From Heterohyrax brucei (taxonomy: Eukaryota > Chordata > Mammalia > Hyracoidea > Procaviidae): a stretch of DNA of 64,000 bases. The stretch covers positions 47,464,851-47,528,850 of the forward strand of contig CM053162.1 of NCBI GenBank assembly GCA_028571685.1. The letters run 5' to 3'. Below are positions 53,286 through 64,000 of this stretch, piece by piece. The notes beneath the pieces were generated by a model that saw nothing but the letters and a program-made list of their open reading frames with translations, ran no database searches and was not told the DNA's origin. The position numbers were made by a program, and so were the translations under genes. Positions within the stretch are counted from its first letter, which is position 1. The number at the start of each line of letters is the position of its first letter.

Positions 53286-54655
53286 TTAAAGATATTTTTT
53301 TCTGGAAATGATACACCCATTTTGGAAAATGATATGGGTCTTCTTTAAAAAGCTAGAAATAGAAGTACCATATGATCCAGCAATCCTACTCCTAGGAAGG
53401 TATCTTAGAAAAATAAGATCTGTCACACAAATAGACATATGCATACGTATGTTCATTGCAACATTGTTCACAATAGCAAAATGAAGGAAACAACCTGTAA
53501 GTTTATCATTATATGAATTGATAAATTATGGTACATACACCCAGTGGAATACTGTGCAATGATAAGGGACAATGATGAATCTGTGAAATATCTCACAACA
53601 TGGGTGAATCTGGAGAGCATTGTTTTGAGTGAAATAAGCCAATCACAAAAGGACAAATATTGTATGAGACTACTATTATAAAAACTCATGAAAAGCCTTA
53701 CAAAGAAGCAATCTTTGATGGTTATGAGCAAGGGGATGGATAAACACTAAATAGAAAATAAGTGAGTGGTAACTTTGGTGAAGTGTAAGACAGTACACAA
53801 TACTAGGGAAGCCAGCACAGCTTGTCCACAGCACGGTCATGGACACTCCGTAGACACGCCCAAACTCCCTGGGCTGAGGGCTGTGGAGACCAAGGTCTCT
53901 GAGATCTGGCTCAGTTGACAGAACGTAGTTCATGAAGAAAATATTCTGTATTCTGCTTTGGTGAGTAGCATCTGAGGTCTTAAAATCTTGTGAGTAGCCA
54001 TTGAAAATATGCACTGGTTTCACCCCACCTAGAGGAAGGGAGAATGAAGAAAACCAAAGATATCAGGGAAAGATTAACTGCAATGGCTAATAAACCACAA
54101 GTATTATGGCCTTTATCAGACTGAGTCCAGCACAACTTGATGGTGCCTGGCTATCATCAAATCACTAACTGTTCTGATAGGAATCAAAACAGAGGGTCCT
54201 GGACAGAGTGGATAATAATGTAGAACAAAATTCTAACTCACACACACACACACGCACACTCATACACACCAGATTTATTGGTCTGATCGAGACTGGAGAA
54301 ACTGAAGAATATTCTCCAGACTGGAGAATATGATCCGTGGACATCCATTTAGCTCAGTAATGAAGTCACTCCTGAGGTTCATCCTTCAGCCAGCGATTAG
54401 ACAGGCCCATAAAACAAAATGAGACTAAAGGGGTACACCGTCTGAGACGCAGGACAAGAAGGCAGGAGGGGGCAGGAAACCAGATAATAGGAACCCAAGG
54501 TTGAGAAGGGAGAGTATTGTCATGCTGTGGGGTTTATAAAACCAATGTCACAAAACAATATGTGTACTAGGTATCTGACAAGACGCTAGTTTCTCCCATA
54601 GCCTTCATCTAAACTACAGTAAAAAGAAAAAAAAAAGGAAAAGAAAAAAAGACCT
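53286..54655 (+). mobile_element. L1, sense, 5'-truncated
   Basis: ORF2 end ('gatccagcaatcctactcc', 'acccagtggaatactgtgc', 'cacaaaaggacaaatattg') in broken frame, then the 3' UTR with core 2 (about 53975-53990) and core 1 (about 54128-54160). An A-rich tail with 'aaaaagaaaaaaaaaagg' ends it (54620-54650). Confidence 0.88.
54236..54268. repeat. (CA)n microsatellite in an L1 3' UTR
   Basis: cacacacacacacac with a 'cgcacactcatacac' end. Confidence 0.9.
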
Positions 54656-55239
54656 AGTGTTTTCAGATCTTTCATTAATTCAGAAAAGCTGGAAATTCAG
54701 AAATTTATGTCAAATTTCTCATTTAAAATTCTTGGCAATGAATCCAAATTTAAAAGAAAAATATGATGTGAACCACATGAAAATCAAATCTCGTTAGGTT
54801 GCCAATTTGGTGCCTCTGGAGTTTTATGTTTGCTTCTCCTTTACATTTTCTTGTTCCACTGTGCAGGGAACTTTCTCTGATTCCTCACAGAGTATCTGCT
54901 TCCCCAAACTTTGGTTTTTATGTGACTCTGACTTGCTATGGTACCCTTTCTGACTTCCATTCCATGTGACCTTTCAGCTCAAGTGCCTAGAACCAGATAA
55001 CGGAATCAGTCTGTTAGTATTACAATTTTAGATTCCCACGCAGGAGACTCTTGACTGTCTAACTTTGGTCTTATGAACGGTGACTGGGGCAAGTCAGTTA
55101 AGGACATCAGACTTCAGGGACAGAGGATGGCACAGGTGTCTACAGATACGGAAATGGCTCACTGTGGATTTTTAATAGAAGCCAACTGAATCAAACAATG
55201 AAAGAGCTGGAACTGAGCCTAGAAAAAAATTGGCCCAAC
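54656..55239. other. Low-copy stretch, no gene seen
   Basis: AT-rich; no repeat recognised. Confidence 0.45.
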
Positions 55240-55365
55240 CTCATCATATTATAGATCAAAAAACTAAAGCTCAGAACAGTGAACTGACTTCTTCAGGTTC
55301 AAATAATTAGTGGTTAATAACAGGACTAAGTCTAGGATCCAACTGCTTAGCCACCTTTTCTTTCT
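55240..55365 (-). mobile_element. MIR, antisense
   Basis: 'atcatattatagatcaaaaa', 'actaaagctcagaacagtg', 'gtctaggatccaactgctt' in the antisense MIR order. Confidence 0.65.
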
Positions 55366-55955
55366 CTGCTTCATGAAAACAGGAAGTAAGTCACTATCCT
55401 TAGTGCAATGCTTGGGGGAATAGTAGATATATAAGAAATAATTGCTGAATATAAAAATGGGCCAAGTTTTTTCCTACAATGGTAGTATGCTTGCTTTGTT
55501 TATCAGTTAGGATAAGGTTTGGCTACCCATAGTGGAAAATCTTCAAAACAACAGCTGAAGGTTTATTTATCTTTCAGGTGAAAGAAGTCTGGGGTTAGGA
55601 TGGGGACTTTACGAAGTCACATAGTCCATGTCTCTGTATTTTGTCCTGCCATCCATAGCATGTCTTATGAAATTGGAGTTCTGACCATATGTTTGAATTC
55701 AAGTATGGAAGAATTTGCAGTAGGTCCATGGCAAAATATATCCTGGAAATTCCATTCAGTTTCCACTTAAATCTCATTGTATGAAACAGAGACATGTGGT
55801 CACATCTGGTTCCAAGGACTTTTAGCTGGGTACATGGTTTTCTTGAATGTATGTGGGTTTTGTTAAAGAAATCAGATGGAATGGATATTTGGGAGGCAAC
55901 TAAACAGTGTCTGGCACAATCTAAGGAAGTTAATAATTGTTTGGAATTTTGTGTT
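55366..55955. other. Low-copy stretch, no gene seen
   Basis: No repeat recognised up to the L1 target duplication at 55956. Confidence 0.4.
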
Positions 55956-55968
55956 TCCTACATTTTTT

Positions 55969-57062
55969 CTCCTTTTTTTTTTTTTATTTACTATAACTGA
56001 GTGAAAATGTGTATTCCCGTATAAATTTACATGCCCACCTATATGCAGCTTCCACTGCTCTCCCTGTCCGGTGACAGCACACTATTCCTCTCTGCTCCAT
56101 ACATGTCTCATCCTCCCAACAGCCTCCTTTCCGCTCCTCTCCACCCACTCTCCTTCCTCCAGCCAGAGGTCAGCAGGATGATGTCCTATAGATGTATAGA
56201 ACCATAGAGTGCATCCAATATATGGTCACTCTGCATTGCCAAGTCCAATCCATTCATGTCCAAAGAGTGGACCTTCGTTATGATTTATGGGCAAGGGCAG
56301 CATCAGGGCCAGGGGCCATGCTTTCAGGGGAACCCTGAAACCACTGGACCATCAATTGAGGTCTTTTAGTGGAGATCTCAGGATGCACCCCTTTTTATTC
56401 TTGTGTTGCCAGTGAGAGTCAACCTAGTGAGCTCCATAGCGGCTATCACTGGTGGTGGCCGGGCACCACCCGGTTCTTCCTGTCCCAAGTCGATGTAGAC
56501 ACCCACTCATGTGGATCTCTCTGTCTTCTAGGTTGTCTTTACCGCGTGTCGTTTTGGTCCTCGGTGAGCATCCGTTCCTGCTGAGTTGGGACCATTTGCT
56601 GTGTCCTCAGATGGCAGCTTTTGAGACCCCAGACTCCACTCACCAATGTGGGGTGCAGAGAGCCCTCTTAGCAAAACGCTAGTTGTGCCAATTGGCCTTG
56701 ATTTCACCTAAGAGCATGGTCCCTTGCCCCCTGCCCCAGCTACCCTATCCTTGCAATATTGGGTTAAGATGGAAGGAGTACTCAAGTTATGCTGAAGTCC
56801 ACTTAATGTTGTTCTTGTTTCTAATGTGTGCTATCACCAGATTTCTAGCAACTATCTAATCTAAACCCTGCCCCCCGCCTCCCTTGCAGCTGTCAAAGAG
56901 TCTTTTCTTCAGTACACAAGTCTGTTTTTGAGGTCTTATCGTAGAGGTCTCATACAATATTTGTCCTTTTGTCGCTGACTACTTTCGCTAAACATAATGT
57001 CTTCCAGTTGAAACCAGGTTATGAGATGTTTCCCGGAATCATCGTTATTCTTTATTGTTGCG
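55969..57062 (-). mobile_element. Young L1, 5'-truncated, with 13-base target duplication
   Basis: 3' UTR and ORF2 end, close to the 4.3 kb and 49.4 kb copies (core 1 at about 56445-56480). Flanked by tcctacatttttt at 55956-55968 and 57063-57075. T-rich tail at 55969-55987. Confidence 0.95.
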
Positions 57063-57075
57063 TCCTACATTTTTT

Positions 57076-57489
57076 ATATGTACAATGACAAGAACAGTAA
57101 TTTGAAGGACCTGAGAGGTGTTTATTGGAAGGAGGTGCAAATAAAAAAACACTGGCTTGGTTTAGGTAGTATCCTGATGATCTGGTTCAGTAGTTTTAGA
57201 AAATATTGGTTCCATTTTAGTTTACATTACTTTGGTAAGATTTTGCTGCTTGTCATAGACATCTTTTTTGGGTGAGCTCACAATTTAGAGAAAACAATAA
57301 TTTAGGTTCAGTTCAGTACTGAGTTTCACAAATTAACATGACCCTATTACAATTTTGGGTTCGTAGTTTGGATCAGCTCCAGTTCCTGATTATGATGTAT
57401 CCAGATGAGGAATTTTGCAGTTATGGTTCAGAGTTTCAGACATAGGCCAAAGAATGGGCTTCTACTGAAAAATAAACAAACAAGCAAAA
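57076..57489. other. Low-copy stretch, no gene seen
   Basis: AT-rich, no repeat recognised. An A-rich edge (57469-57500) belongs to the next SINE. Confidence 0.4.
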
Positions 57490-57672
57490 AATACAAATAC
57501 ACTGCCACTGAGTTGATTCTGACTCATAGCAATGCTATAGGCTTTCCAAGGCTGTAAAATCTTTATGGAAGCAGACTGCTACATCTGTCTCCCATGAGGC
57601 TGCTGGTGGGTTTAAACTGCTGACCTTTTGGTTAGTATCCCACCACTCTTAACCACTGCACAATCAGGATTT
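57490..57672 (-). mobile_element. AfroSINE, long subtype, antisense
   Basis: 'ctgccactgagttgattctg', 'tttatggaagcagactgc', 'cttaaccactgcacaatcag'. Confidence 0.9.
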
Positions 57673-57826
57673 AGGCAGGATGTTATTAACTGTGCTTTTC
57701 TTTTGCTTCGAAGAAAAGCCAGTTGCAAGCTTTTATGACTCCTGTGATTTGTCGTGGTTAAAGGTCCCACCTGAGATAGATGGACCTGAGTTAACACACT
57801 GGCCAGCTTTATACTTCTTCTACAAT

Positions 57827-58412
57827 ACTGTTGTTGTTAGGTGCCACTGAGTTGGTTCCAACTCACGGTGACCTTCTGTAAGACAGAATGAAATACTGCA
57901 TGATATTGCTCCAGACTCATCATTGTTAATGTGTGTGAGCCCGTTGTTGCAGCCACTGTGTCAGTCCATCTAGTGAGCGTTTTCCTCTTTTTGGATGGCT
58001 GTCTGCTTTACGAAGCCTGATGTTCTTCTCCGGGGACTGGTCCCTCTTGATAACTTGTCCAAAGTACATGAGACCAAGTTTTGCGATCCTAGCTTCCAAG
58101 GAATGTTCTGGTTGTCCTTCTTCCAACTCAGATTTGTTTGTTCTTCTGGCAGTCCAAGGTATATTCAGTATTCTTCACCAACATCATAATTCAAAGACAC
58201 AATTCTTCTTCCGCCTTCCTTATTTCTTGTCCAGCTTTCACATGCATATGAGGCTATGGAAAATACCATGATCAGGCACACCTGAGTACTCAGAATGACA
58301 GTTGTGCTTTTTAGTACTTTAAAGAGTTTTTTGGTAGCGAATTTGCCCAATGCAATAATTTGTTTGGTATCTTGACTGCTGTTTCCGTAGGCATTGATTG
58401 TGGATCCAAGTA
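57827..58412 (-). mobile_element. RTE LINE 3' fragment, antisense
   Basis: Plus strand 'tgttgttgttaggtgccac', 'gttcttctccggggactgg', 'ttgattgtggatccaagt'. On the minus strand SYACESWTRNKEGG and YFGQVIKRDQ-type peptides match the RTE C-terminal region. Confidence 0.88.
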
Positions 58413-58582
58413 TTATTAATTTGGAATATTAATACACCCAATTTAAAACTATTTGATTTTCCACTAAGTTTTATATTACTACAATTTGAAAGTCTTTTCA
58501 TCATCCCTAGCTCTAGAACATTACTCTGTATTTTGCTTTGTACTGTGTCTCATAAAACACACTTAAAATAAAAAAAAAAAAA

Positions 58583-58740
58583 TGAAATTTGTCGCTGTCA
58601 AGTCAATTCTGACTCATAGTAACCCTGTAGGACAGAGTAAAACTGCCCCATAGAGTTTTGAGGAAGCGCCTGATGGATTTGAACTGCTGATCTTTTGGAT
58701 AGTAGCTGTAGCACTTAACCATTACACCACCAGGGTCCCT
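58583..58740 (-). mobile_element. AfroSINE, antisense (arm of an inverted pair)
   Basis: A-run (58567-58581), 'gtcgctgtcaagtcaattc', 'aaccattacaccaccagg'. Forms an inverted pair with the next copy, 52 bases away. Confidence 0.92.
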
Positions 58741-58792
58741 ACACTCCAAATGGAGATTGCCAATTCAGCTTTTTACAGAGTCAATCGAGGTA

Positions 58793-58967
58793 TGGAAACC
58801 CCGGTGGCATAGTGGCTAAGTGCTATAGCTGCTAACCAAAAGGTTGGCAGTTCAGATCTGCCAGATGCTCCTTGGAAACTCTGTGGGGCAGTTCTACTCT
58901 GACCTACATGGTCACTGTGAGTTGGAATCAACTCGATGGCAGTGGGTTTTTTTTTTTTTTTTTTTTA
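58793..58967 (+). mobile_element. AfroSINE, sense (arm of an inverted pair)
   Basis: 'tatggaaaccccggtggc', 'ggttggcagttcagatctg', tail 'caactcgatggcagtggg', T run to about 58966. Confidence 0.93.
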
Positions 58968-59028
58968 ATGGCTGTGTAGGGCTACTATGAGTTGGAATTG
59001 ACTTGGACAACGGGTTTGGTTTAGTTTA
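58968..59028 (+). mobile_element. AfroSINE 3' fragment
   Basis: A repeated tail, 'gggctactatgagttgg' then 'acgggtttggttt', right behind the T run. It may come from an older copy entered by the SINE at 58793. Confidence 0.8.
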
Positions 59029-59794
59029 TGGAGGTGTAAATTTTATAAGCAGAGTATGTGAAGGAAGTGCAGAGACCCTGCTAAAGGGAATCTGGCTGAT
59101 TAGGGCCTGGAACTGGTTGGAAAACTCGAGATCTGAGTTCAATGAAAGATTCTTATTTTTAAGTATCAGTCTCTTAAAAAATGTCAAGTCAATAACCGGG
59201 TCAGTATTGTGTAGAACACGCGATACACATCTACAGGTGAGATGCTTAGCTGCTGCTTTTCAGTTTTGGATTTAAATGTTCCACATTCCTTCATGTCCTC
59301 TTCTATGCATAACTTGAGGATTCTCTGCTTATCCTTTTGAACAAAAATGTTGATAAAATAATTGCAAGTGGCTTCCTCCTTTCATTGGTAGTGTAACGCT
59401 GATGGTTCAAAATACATTGCCTCAGGTTCCAGCCATGTGTTTCTTTTCATTGTTCTAGGAAAGAATGACTGTATGAGAATATGACACTAATGAGGACGTG
59501 AACCCTGCTCTCTGAGTATGACTATATGTCTTCTCATGGCCATTGGCCACCCCTGTGAAATTCATCTGGTGACTCTGCACATATGGCCATTGGACAGAAA
59601 GTAGAAAAGGCAAGGAGATGTTCACAGTACTGTGTGACGCTTCCAGCATACTGGAACAAAATAAGTCAGATGGCAAGTCCACATATGCCTGTTTGCAACT
59701 TTTTTATTTTTCAAAATGCATTCCAGGAATGTGAATTCTGTGCCGTGTCTGTGGAAATGTGATGGATGGAATACAGCATGGTTGGGTACCTTTC
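59029..59794. other. Low-copy stretch, no gene seen
   Basis: No repeat recognised; frames (59003-59275 plus, 59682-59455 minus) lack support. Confidence 0.45.
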
Positions 59795-60116
59795 ACTGGG
59801 TTTTACTTTTTAATTTTCTTAAATTTTATTTATTTTGTCTTTGTTGAAAATGAACACAGCAAGAAATACACCAACAGTTTTCTACATGTGTAATTAGAGA
59901 CATGGATGACATTCTTCAAGTTGTACACAATTCTTACCCTCTTTTTCTGAATTGTTCATAAAATCATTGCCCTCTAAAGTTTCCTATCTGATCTTTCAAG
60001 TTGCTGTCATCAACATGATCTCATGTGGATAGGTCTTGAAAGAGCACAATACTCAAGGCAGCCTTCTCTGTTAGTTAAGTTAAACTATTTTTTGATTTTA
60101 AGAACTCCCCTCCCAA

Positions 60117-60312
60117 AACCCAAACCCACTACAGTCAAGTCAATTCTATTAAAACTAAGAGATAGAAGTACTAGTTAGAAGTACTACAACTCATAGCCAC
60201 ATTAAAGGACAAAGTAGAACTGCCCTATAGAATTTCCAAGGAACATATGGTGGATTTGACGTATTTGACAGCCATAACTCCTAACCACTATGCGTAACTA
60301 GGGTTTCCTCTT
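60117..60312 (-). mobile_element. AfroSINE, antisense, with a filler insertion
   Basis: 'gtcaagtcaattct' is followed by about 37 extra bases and then 'aactcatagccac'. The extra part includes ctaagagatagaagtacta, also present at 60997-61015. Confidence 0.88.
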
Positions 60313-60642
60313 AAGAAAAGGAAATTATGTTTTAAGTGAAAGTTTACAATTTGAGTCAGTTTCTTATACAAAAACTTACATATACTTTGTTATGTGACCC
60401 TAACTGCTCTCCTCACATTGTGACACCACACTTTCTCCCTCTACTTACAGAGGATATTTTTCATTTAATATTTAAAGAGTACGGTGAGTAAAATAGTTTT
60501 AGGGGTTCATCCAGCCTCAATGGCCCAGGAAATCTGGAGTCCATGAGAATTTGAAATTTTGTTCTTCATTTTCTCCTTTTGATCATGATTCTTCTACAGA
60601 ATATTTGATCAAAATGTTCACTAATGGTAGCTGGGCACCATC

Positions 60643-60808
60643 TCAGAAGCCTGGTGGTGTGGTGGCTAAGTGCTACAATTACTAACCAAAAGGTTAGCAG
60701 TTCAAATTCACCAGGTGCACTTTGGAAATTGTATGGAGCAGTTCTACTCTGTCCTATAGAGTTGCTATGGGTCAGAATCAACTCGATGGTAAAGAGTTTG
60801 GTTTGTTT
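60643..60808 (+). mobile_element. AfroSINE inserted in core 1 of an L1 3' UTR
   Basis: 'gcctggtggtgtggtggc', 'tcagaatcaactcgatgg'. The target words 'gcaccatct' (60633-60641) and 'gcacaccatct' (60811-60821) flank it. Confidence 0.92.
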
Positions 60809-61242
60809 AGGCACACCATCTAATTCTTTTGGTCTCATGGCAAAGTGGGCAATTGCTTATGGAGGCATTTATTCACACATTCCACATCCTCTTCCTATTT
60901 CTGAATCTCTTTATTGCTCCTGGCAAATAAAGACCAATAGTTGGACCTTGGATGGCTGCTTACAAACTTTTCAGATCCAAGGCAGTTTGCAAAGAGCTAA
61001 GAGATAGAAGTACTAAACAAGTTATTTGACCGATTAATTGGGATATTCCAAGCCAAAGAATCAAATCCCGTGAGGTTTTATTTTTATTTTTATTTTTTTA
61101 AGCAACCTCAGCAGCTAACTTCTCTCTGCTCTGTGTTGTAGTCCTCAGCTTATGAGAGGGTTCCATTTCAATGAGTCCATAGTAAGTCCATTCTGATGTA
61201 AGCTGAATGCCTTTTTGCTTGTTTTTTTAGTTTTCATTGTTA

Positions 61243-61418
61243 AGAGCCCCAGTGGCACAGTGGCTATGGCACTCGGCTACTAACCTAAAGGTTGGCAGTT
61301 TGAATACATCAGCTGCTCTGTGGCAGAAAGATGTGGAAGTCTGCTTCTGTAATGATTTACAGCCTTAGAAACTATATAGGCAGTTCTGCTCTGTCTTAGA
61401 AGGGTCTCTATGAGTTTG
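61243..61418 (+). mobile_element. AfroSINE, long subtype
   Basis: 'gagccccagtggcacagtgg', 'agtctgcttctgtaatgatt', 'agggtctctatgagtttg'; the tail is cut short. Confidence 0.88.
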
Positions 61419-61689
61419 ATTATAAAGATACAAGATCTCTTATGAGTTTGATTGTAAAGATACTGATCTTTACAAATCTAATCTTTATTTGTCTTTGGGG
61501 GATGGAAAGATTACATATAAACTTATAGATATTGGATAACATCAGCAAATTTTGCATTGAGACATTGTAAGAAGTACGCATTACTAACAATAAGATGTCC
61601 CAAAAAAACCCCAAACAAAATGGATGATAGTAAGTGTATCATCCTAACTGGCATATATCATTAAGTCAGGGACCAGCTATACCTATCAC
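61419..61689. other. Low-copy AT-rich stretch
   Basis: Short direct repeat of 'tatgagtttgattgtaaag' wording with the SINE edge; nothing else recognised. Confidence 0.35.
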
Positions 61690-62640
61690 ACAACTCCTGC
61701 CATTTCAGCTCTTTACAGGTGGACAATTCATTGACAGCAATTGAAATAATTGGCTGTGAAACCTTACCCTGAAGAAACATAATTTTTCTATCACTGTTAA
61801 CCCCCCTTTCTCTTCCTTTCCCGCTCTGTAACCACTAATCAACTTTGATATGTATACATTTGCCTTTTCTTGTAAGTGAGGTCATACAATATTGTGATTG
61901 ACTTATTTCACTCTGCATAATGTCTTCAAGCTCTATCCATACTGTAGCATTTATCAAGGCTTCCTTGCTTCAGCTGGCTGAGTAGTATTCCATAATATGT
62001 GTTTATCTCATTTGGTTTATCCATTCATCTGTTGATGGGCATTTAGGTTGTCTCCACCTTTTGGCTATTGCAAATACTGCTGCAATGGACATTAGAGTAC
62101 AAGTTCCTATTTTTAAGTCTTTTGAGTATATATGTAGGAGCAGAATTGCTGGATCACCTGGTAGTTTTTTAGTTTTTTGAGGGACTACCACCCTGCTTTC
62201 CACCGTGACTGTGCCCTTTGGCTGTGCCATTTTGTATTCCCATCAGCAATGGAAAAGGGTTCCAATTGCCCTATATCCTTGCCAACATTTCTTATTTTCT
62301 GTTTTTCCTTTATTTTTATGTTAGCCATCCTAGTGGGAATGAAGTGATATTTCATTGTGGTTTTGGTTTTAACCCCTTTGATGGCTAGTGACACTGAGCA
62401 TCTTTTAGTGTGTTTGGTGACCATTTGAATGTCCTTTTGGTAAAATGTCTATTCAAGTCCTTTGCATATTTCATGATTGGGTTATTTGTCTTTCTATTGC
62501 TAAGTGGTTGAAATGTTACATATAGTTTGTTATTAGATTCTTAGTGAATATGTGGCTTTTGAAAACATTCTCCTAGTCAATAAATTGACTTTTCACTTTG
62601 TTTGGTAACTTGTTTTGATGAAAAATCATTTTTAATTGTT
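61690..62640 (-). mobile_element. Old L1 ORF2 C-terminal part, antisense
   Basis: 'ttatttcactctgcataatg', 'gagtagtattccataatatg', 'tgttgatgggcatttaggtt', 'ggatcacctggtag'. Minus-strand frames 62424-62185 and 62230-62003 give TTMKYHFIPTRM and FAIAKRWRQPKCPST, the L1 ORF2 C-terminal signature. Confidence 0.85.
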
Positions 62641-62904
62641 TACTGTTAATATTTTAATAAATGGGGAGGAGCCTTACTCTCTGGTTTAAGCTGTGAGAAT
62701 ATAAACTCTGCAACTGTAGCAGGTATAGTTCCTACTTCAGGTGACACATTTAAGAGAGAATAAAACCACCATTCAGAGAGGAACCTTCTTCTCATCTGGG
62801 TCACTGTGGTGGCTTCCTGACTTTTCTCTCTGCGTCTATTCTTGCTCATGGATATATATACTGTTAACACAAGAGCCACAGTAATTCTTTAAAAATGAGT
62901 CAGA
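62641..62904. other. Low-copy stretch, no gene seen
   Basis: No repeat recognised. Confidence 0.35.
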
Positions 62905-63215
62905 TAACACTGTTTTGCTCAAAACTCTGAATTGGCTCCCCATCTCACTTGGAGTGAAAACTAAATTCCTTACCTTGGCTTATACATTCCCACTGGGGCC
63001 TGTCCTGTCTCCTCCACATAGTTCCCTCTGATTCAGCTGTTATTCCAATATGCCTGGTAAGGTCCATCCTCAGGGCCTTTGCACTGTAGTTTCCTGCCCA
63101 TAGGATACTCTTCCTGTAAATATTTTCAATACTTGGGCCTTCTGCCCCTCTGTGTCATGCTCAAATCTCATTTTCACATTGAGGCCTGGTTTAATTGGTA
63201 GTCAAATGTTATCAG
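62905..63215 (+). mobile_element. L2 LINE 3' region
   Basis: 'caaaactctgaattggctcc', 'cctcagggcctttgcactg', 'catgctcaaatctcatttt', 'cattgaggcctggtt' follow L2a in order. Confidence 0.75.
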
Positions 63216-63225
63216 CTAATTTGAT

Positions 63226-63392
63226 CCCTGTAAACTTTGGTGGCATTGTGGATAAGTGCTATGGCTGCTAACCAGAAGATCAACAGTTCAAACCCACCAG
63301 GCATTCCTTGGAAACTCTGTGGAGCAGTTCTACTCTATCCTATAGGGTTACTCTGAGTCAGAATCGACTCGACAGCGGTGGGTAACTTGCTT
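63226..63392 (+). mobile_element. AfroSINE copy
   Basis: 'gtaaactttggtggcattg', 'ccaggcattccttggaaac', tail 'cagaatcgactcgacagcgg', one of the tails closest to the family form. Confidence 0.93.
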
Positions 63393-63724
63393 CAGGGTTT
63401 TTAATCTCATCTATAAAGACATCATTAGGGACTTACAAAGTCCTGTCTTGTATTAATACATATCCTAAATGCATGACTTTGCTCTACCAGGCTCACCAGT
63501 CTAGCAGAAAAGTCCAATAAGGTTAATTGGGCCTTAGACTGGGCTAGAGGAAATCTAAGACTTCTTCCTTCTGTGAGAATGAACCATGTCATTCTGTTTG
63601 GTCTGATGTTTAATTATACTCAAGCTCATTGGCTAGCTTCCCTCAATTTTTATAAACCAGTGAGATGATGGTAGTGATAATAATGGTAATGGTGATGATG
63701 AAGATCGTAAAATAATTAACCTCC
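63393..63724. other. Low-copy stretch, no gene seen
   Basis: Includes a short GATGATG-type run near 63665-63705. Confidence 0.4.
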
Positions 63725-63805
63725 ATATAATGTTTTCTATATGCCAGGCACTACTGTAGTGTTTTATTTATATTCATTGATTTAATGCTCACTCTAGTCT
63801 TATGA
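63725..63805 (-). mobile_element. MIR fragment, antisense
   Basis: 'tatatgccaggcactactg' and 'tcattgatttaatgctcac'. The next SINE begins inside it. Confidence 0.65.
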
Positions 63806-64000
63806 AGAAGCATGGTGGTACAGTGGTTAAGCACTTTGCTCCTAACCAAAGGATTGGTGGTTCAAACCCACCAGCTGCTCCCCTGGAGAATGATGTATCA
63901 CTTAGCTTCTGTATAGATCATATAGCCTTGGGAACCCTGTGGGGCAGTTCTGCTCTGTTCTATAGGGTTACTGTGAGGTGGAGTTGACTTAATGGCAATG
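63806..64000 (+). mobile_element. AfroSINE, long subtype, cut by window end
   Basis: 'gcatggtggtacagtggtt', 'cagctgctcccctggagaatg', 'gaggtggagttgacttaatg'; the 3' end lies beyond the window. Confidence 0.92.

Larger units (their letters stand above)
59795..61040 (-). mobile_element. L1 3' UTR, antisense, interrupted by two SINEs
   Basis: 'gcaagaaatacaccaacag', 'aagttgtacacaattcttac', 'ggttcatccagcctcaatgg', core 1 at 60625-60641, core 2 at about 60960-60978. Guests at 60117-60312 and 60643-60808. The part 60313-60430 resembles the other 3' UTR type (39190) and may be a separate insertion. Confidence 0.8.

Overview
The window looks like non-genic DNA from a placental mammal of the Afrotheria, most likely an elephant. 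There are no compact gene runs, no operons and no intact host protein gene. About two thirds of the sequence can be read as transposable elements. The diagnosis rests on some 45 copies of a tRNA-derived SINE (head 'ccctggtggtgtagtgg', tail 'gagtcggaatcgactcgatgg') of the AfroSINE/PSINE type, on a lineage-specific RTE LINE whose tail matches that SINE tail, and on L1 elements with an unusual 3' UTR. I recognise these families from general knowledge; no database was searched.

Layout. 1-4300: SINEs, a MIR, low-copy DNA. 4311-11500: one nearly full-length L1 on the minus strand (5' UTR, broken ORF1, broken ORF2, 3' UTR). 11650-17760: SINEs, MIRs, an RTE fragment and one candidate exon (14716-14803). 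18489-24465: two hairpin-shaped mariner derivatives, scattered SINEs, a G-rich tract and a candidate 3'-terminal exon on the minus strand (about 20470-20944). 24500-30230: old L1 pieces with SINEs inside, a triple SINE stack, two RTE fragments (one with the endonuclease region) and LTRs of one solo-LTR family. 30220-43640: repeated L1 3' UTR fragments, two more LTRs, MER5A, low-copy DNA with two doubtful open stretches. 43626-46005: an ERV-like LTR, a primer-binding-site-like motif, a second LTR inserted into it, then a 1.1 kb pyrimidine-rich degenerate tandem repeat, followed by a third mariner hairpin. 46580-54655: stacked L1 elements, the clearest nest being a young L1 with a 16-base target duplication inside an old L1 that also carries a SINE and an RTE. 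54655-64000: another young truncated L1 with its own target duplication, RTE and SINE copies, L1 3' UTRs, an L2 and a SINE cut by the window end.

How the parts relate. The SINEs share 3' sequence with the RTE LINE, and a second SINE type also shares RTE 5' sequence, which suggests that RTE supplied their retrotransposition machinery. L1 supplied its own. The mariner hairpins would have needed a transposase from elsewhere. Insertion order can be read from interruptions: MIR, L2, MER5A and old L1 are hosts; SINE, RTE, young L1 and the solo LTRs are guests. I found no new enzymatic or defence system. The items most worth checking are the hairpin mariner family, the two conserved cores shared by otherwise different L1 3' UTRs, the pyrimidine tandem repeat next to the ERV-like LTR, and the candidate exons.
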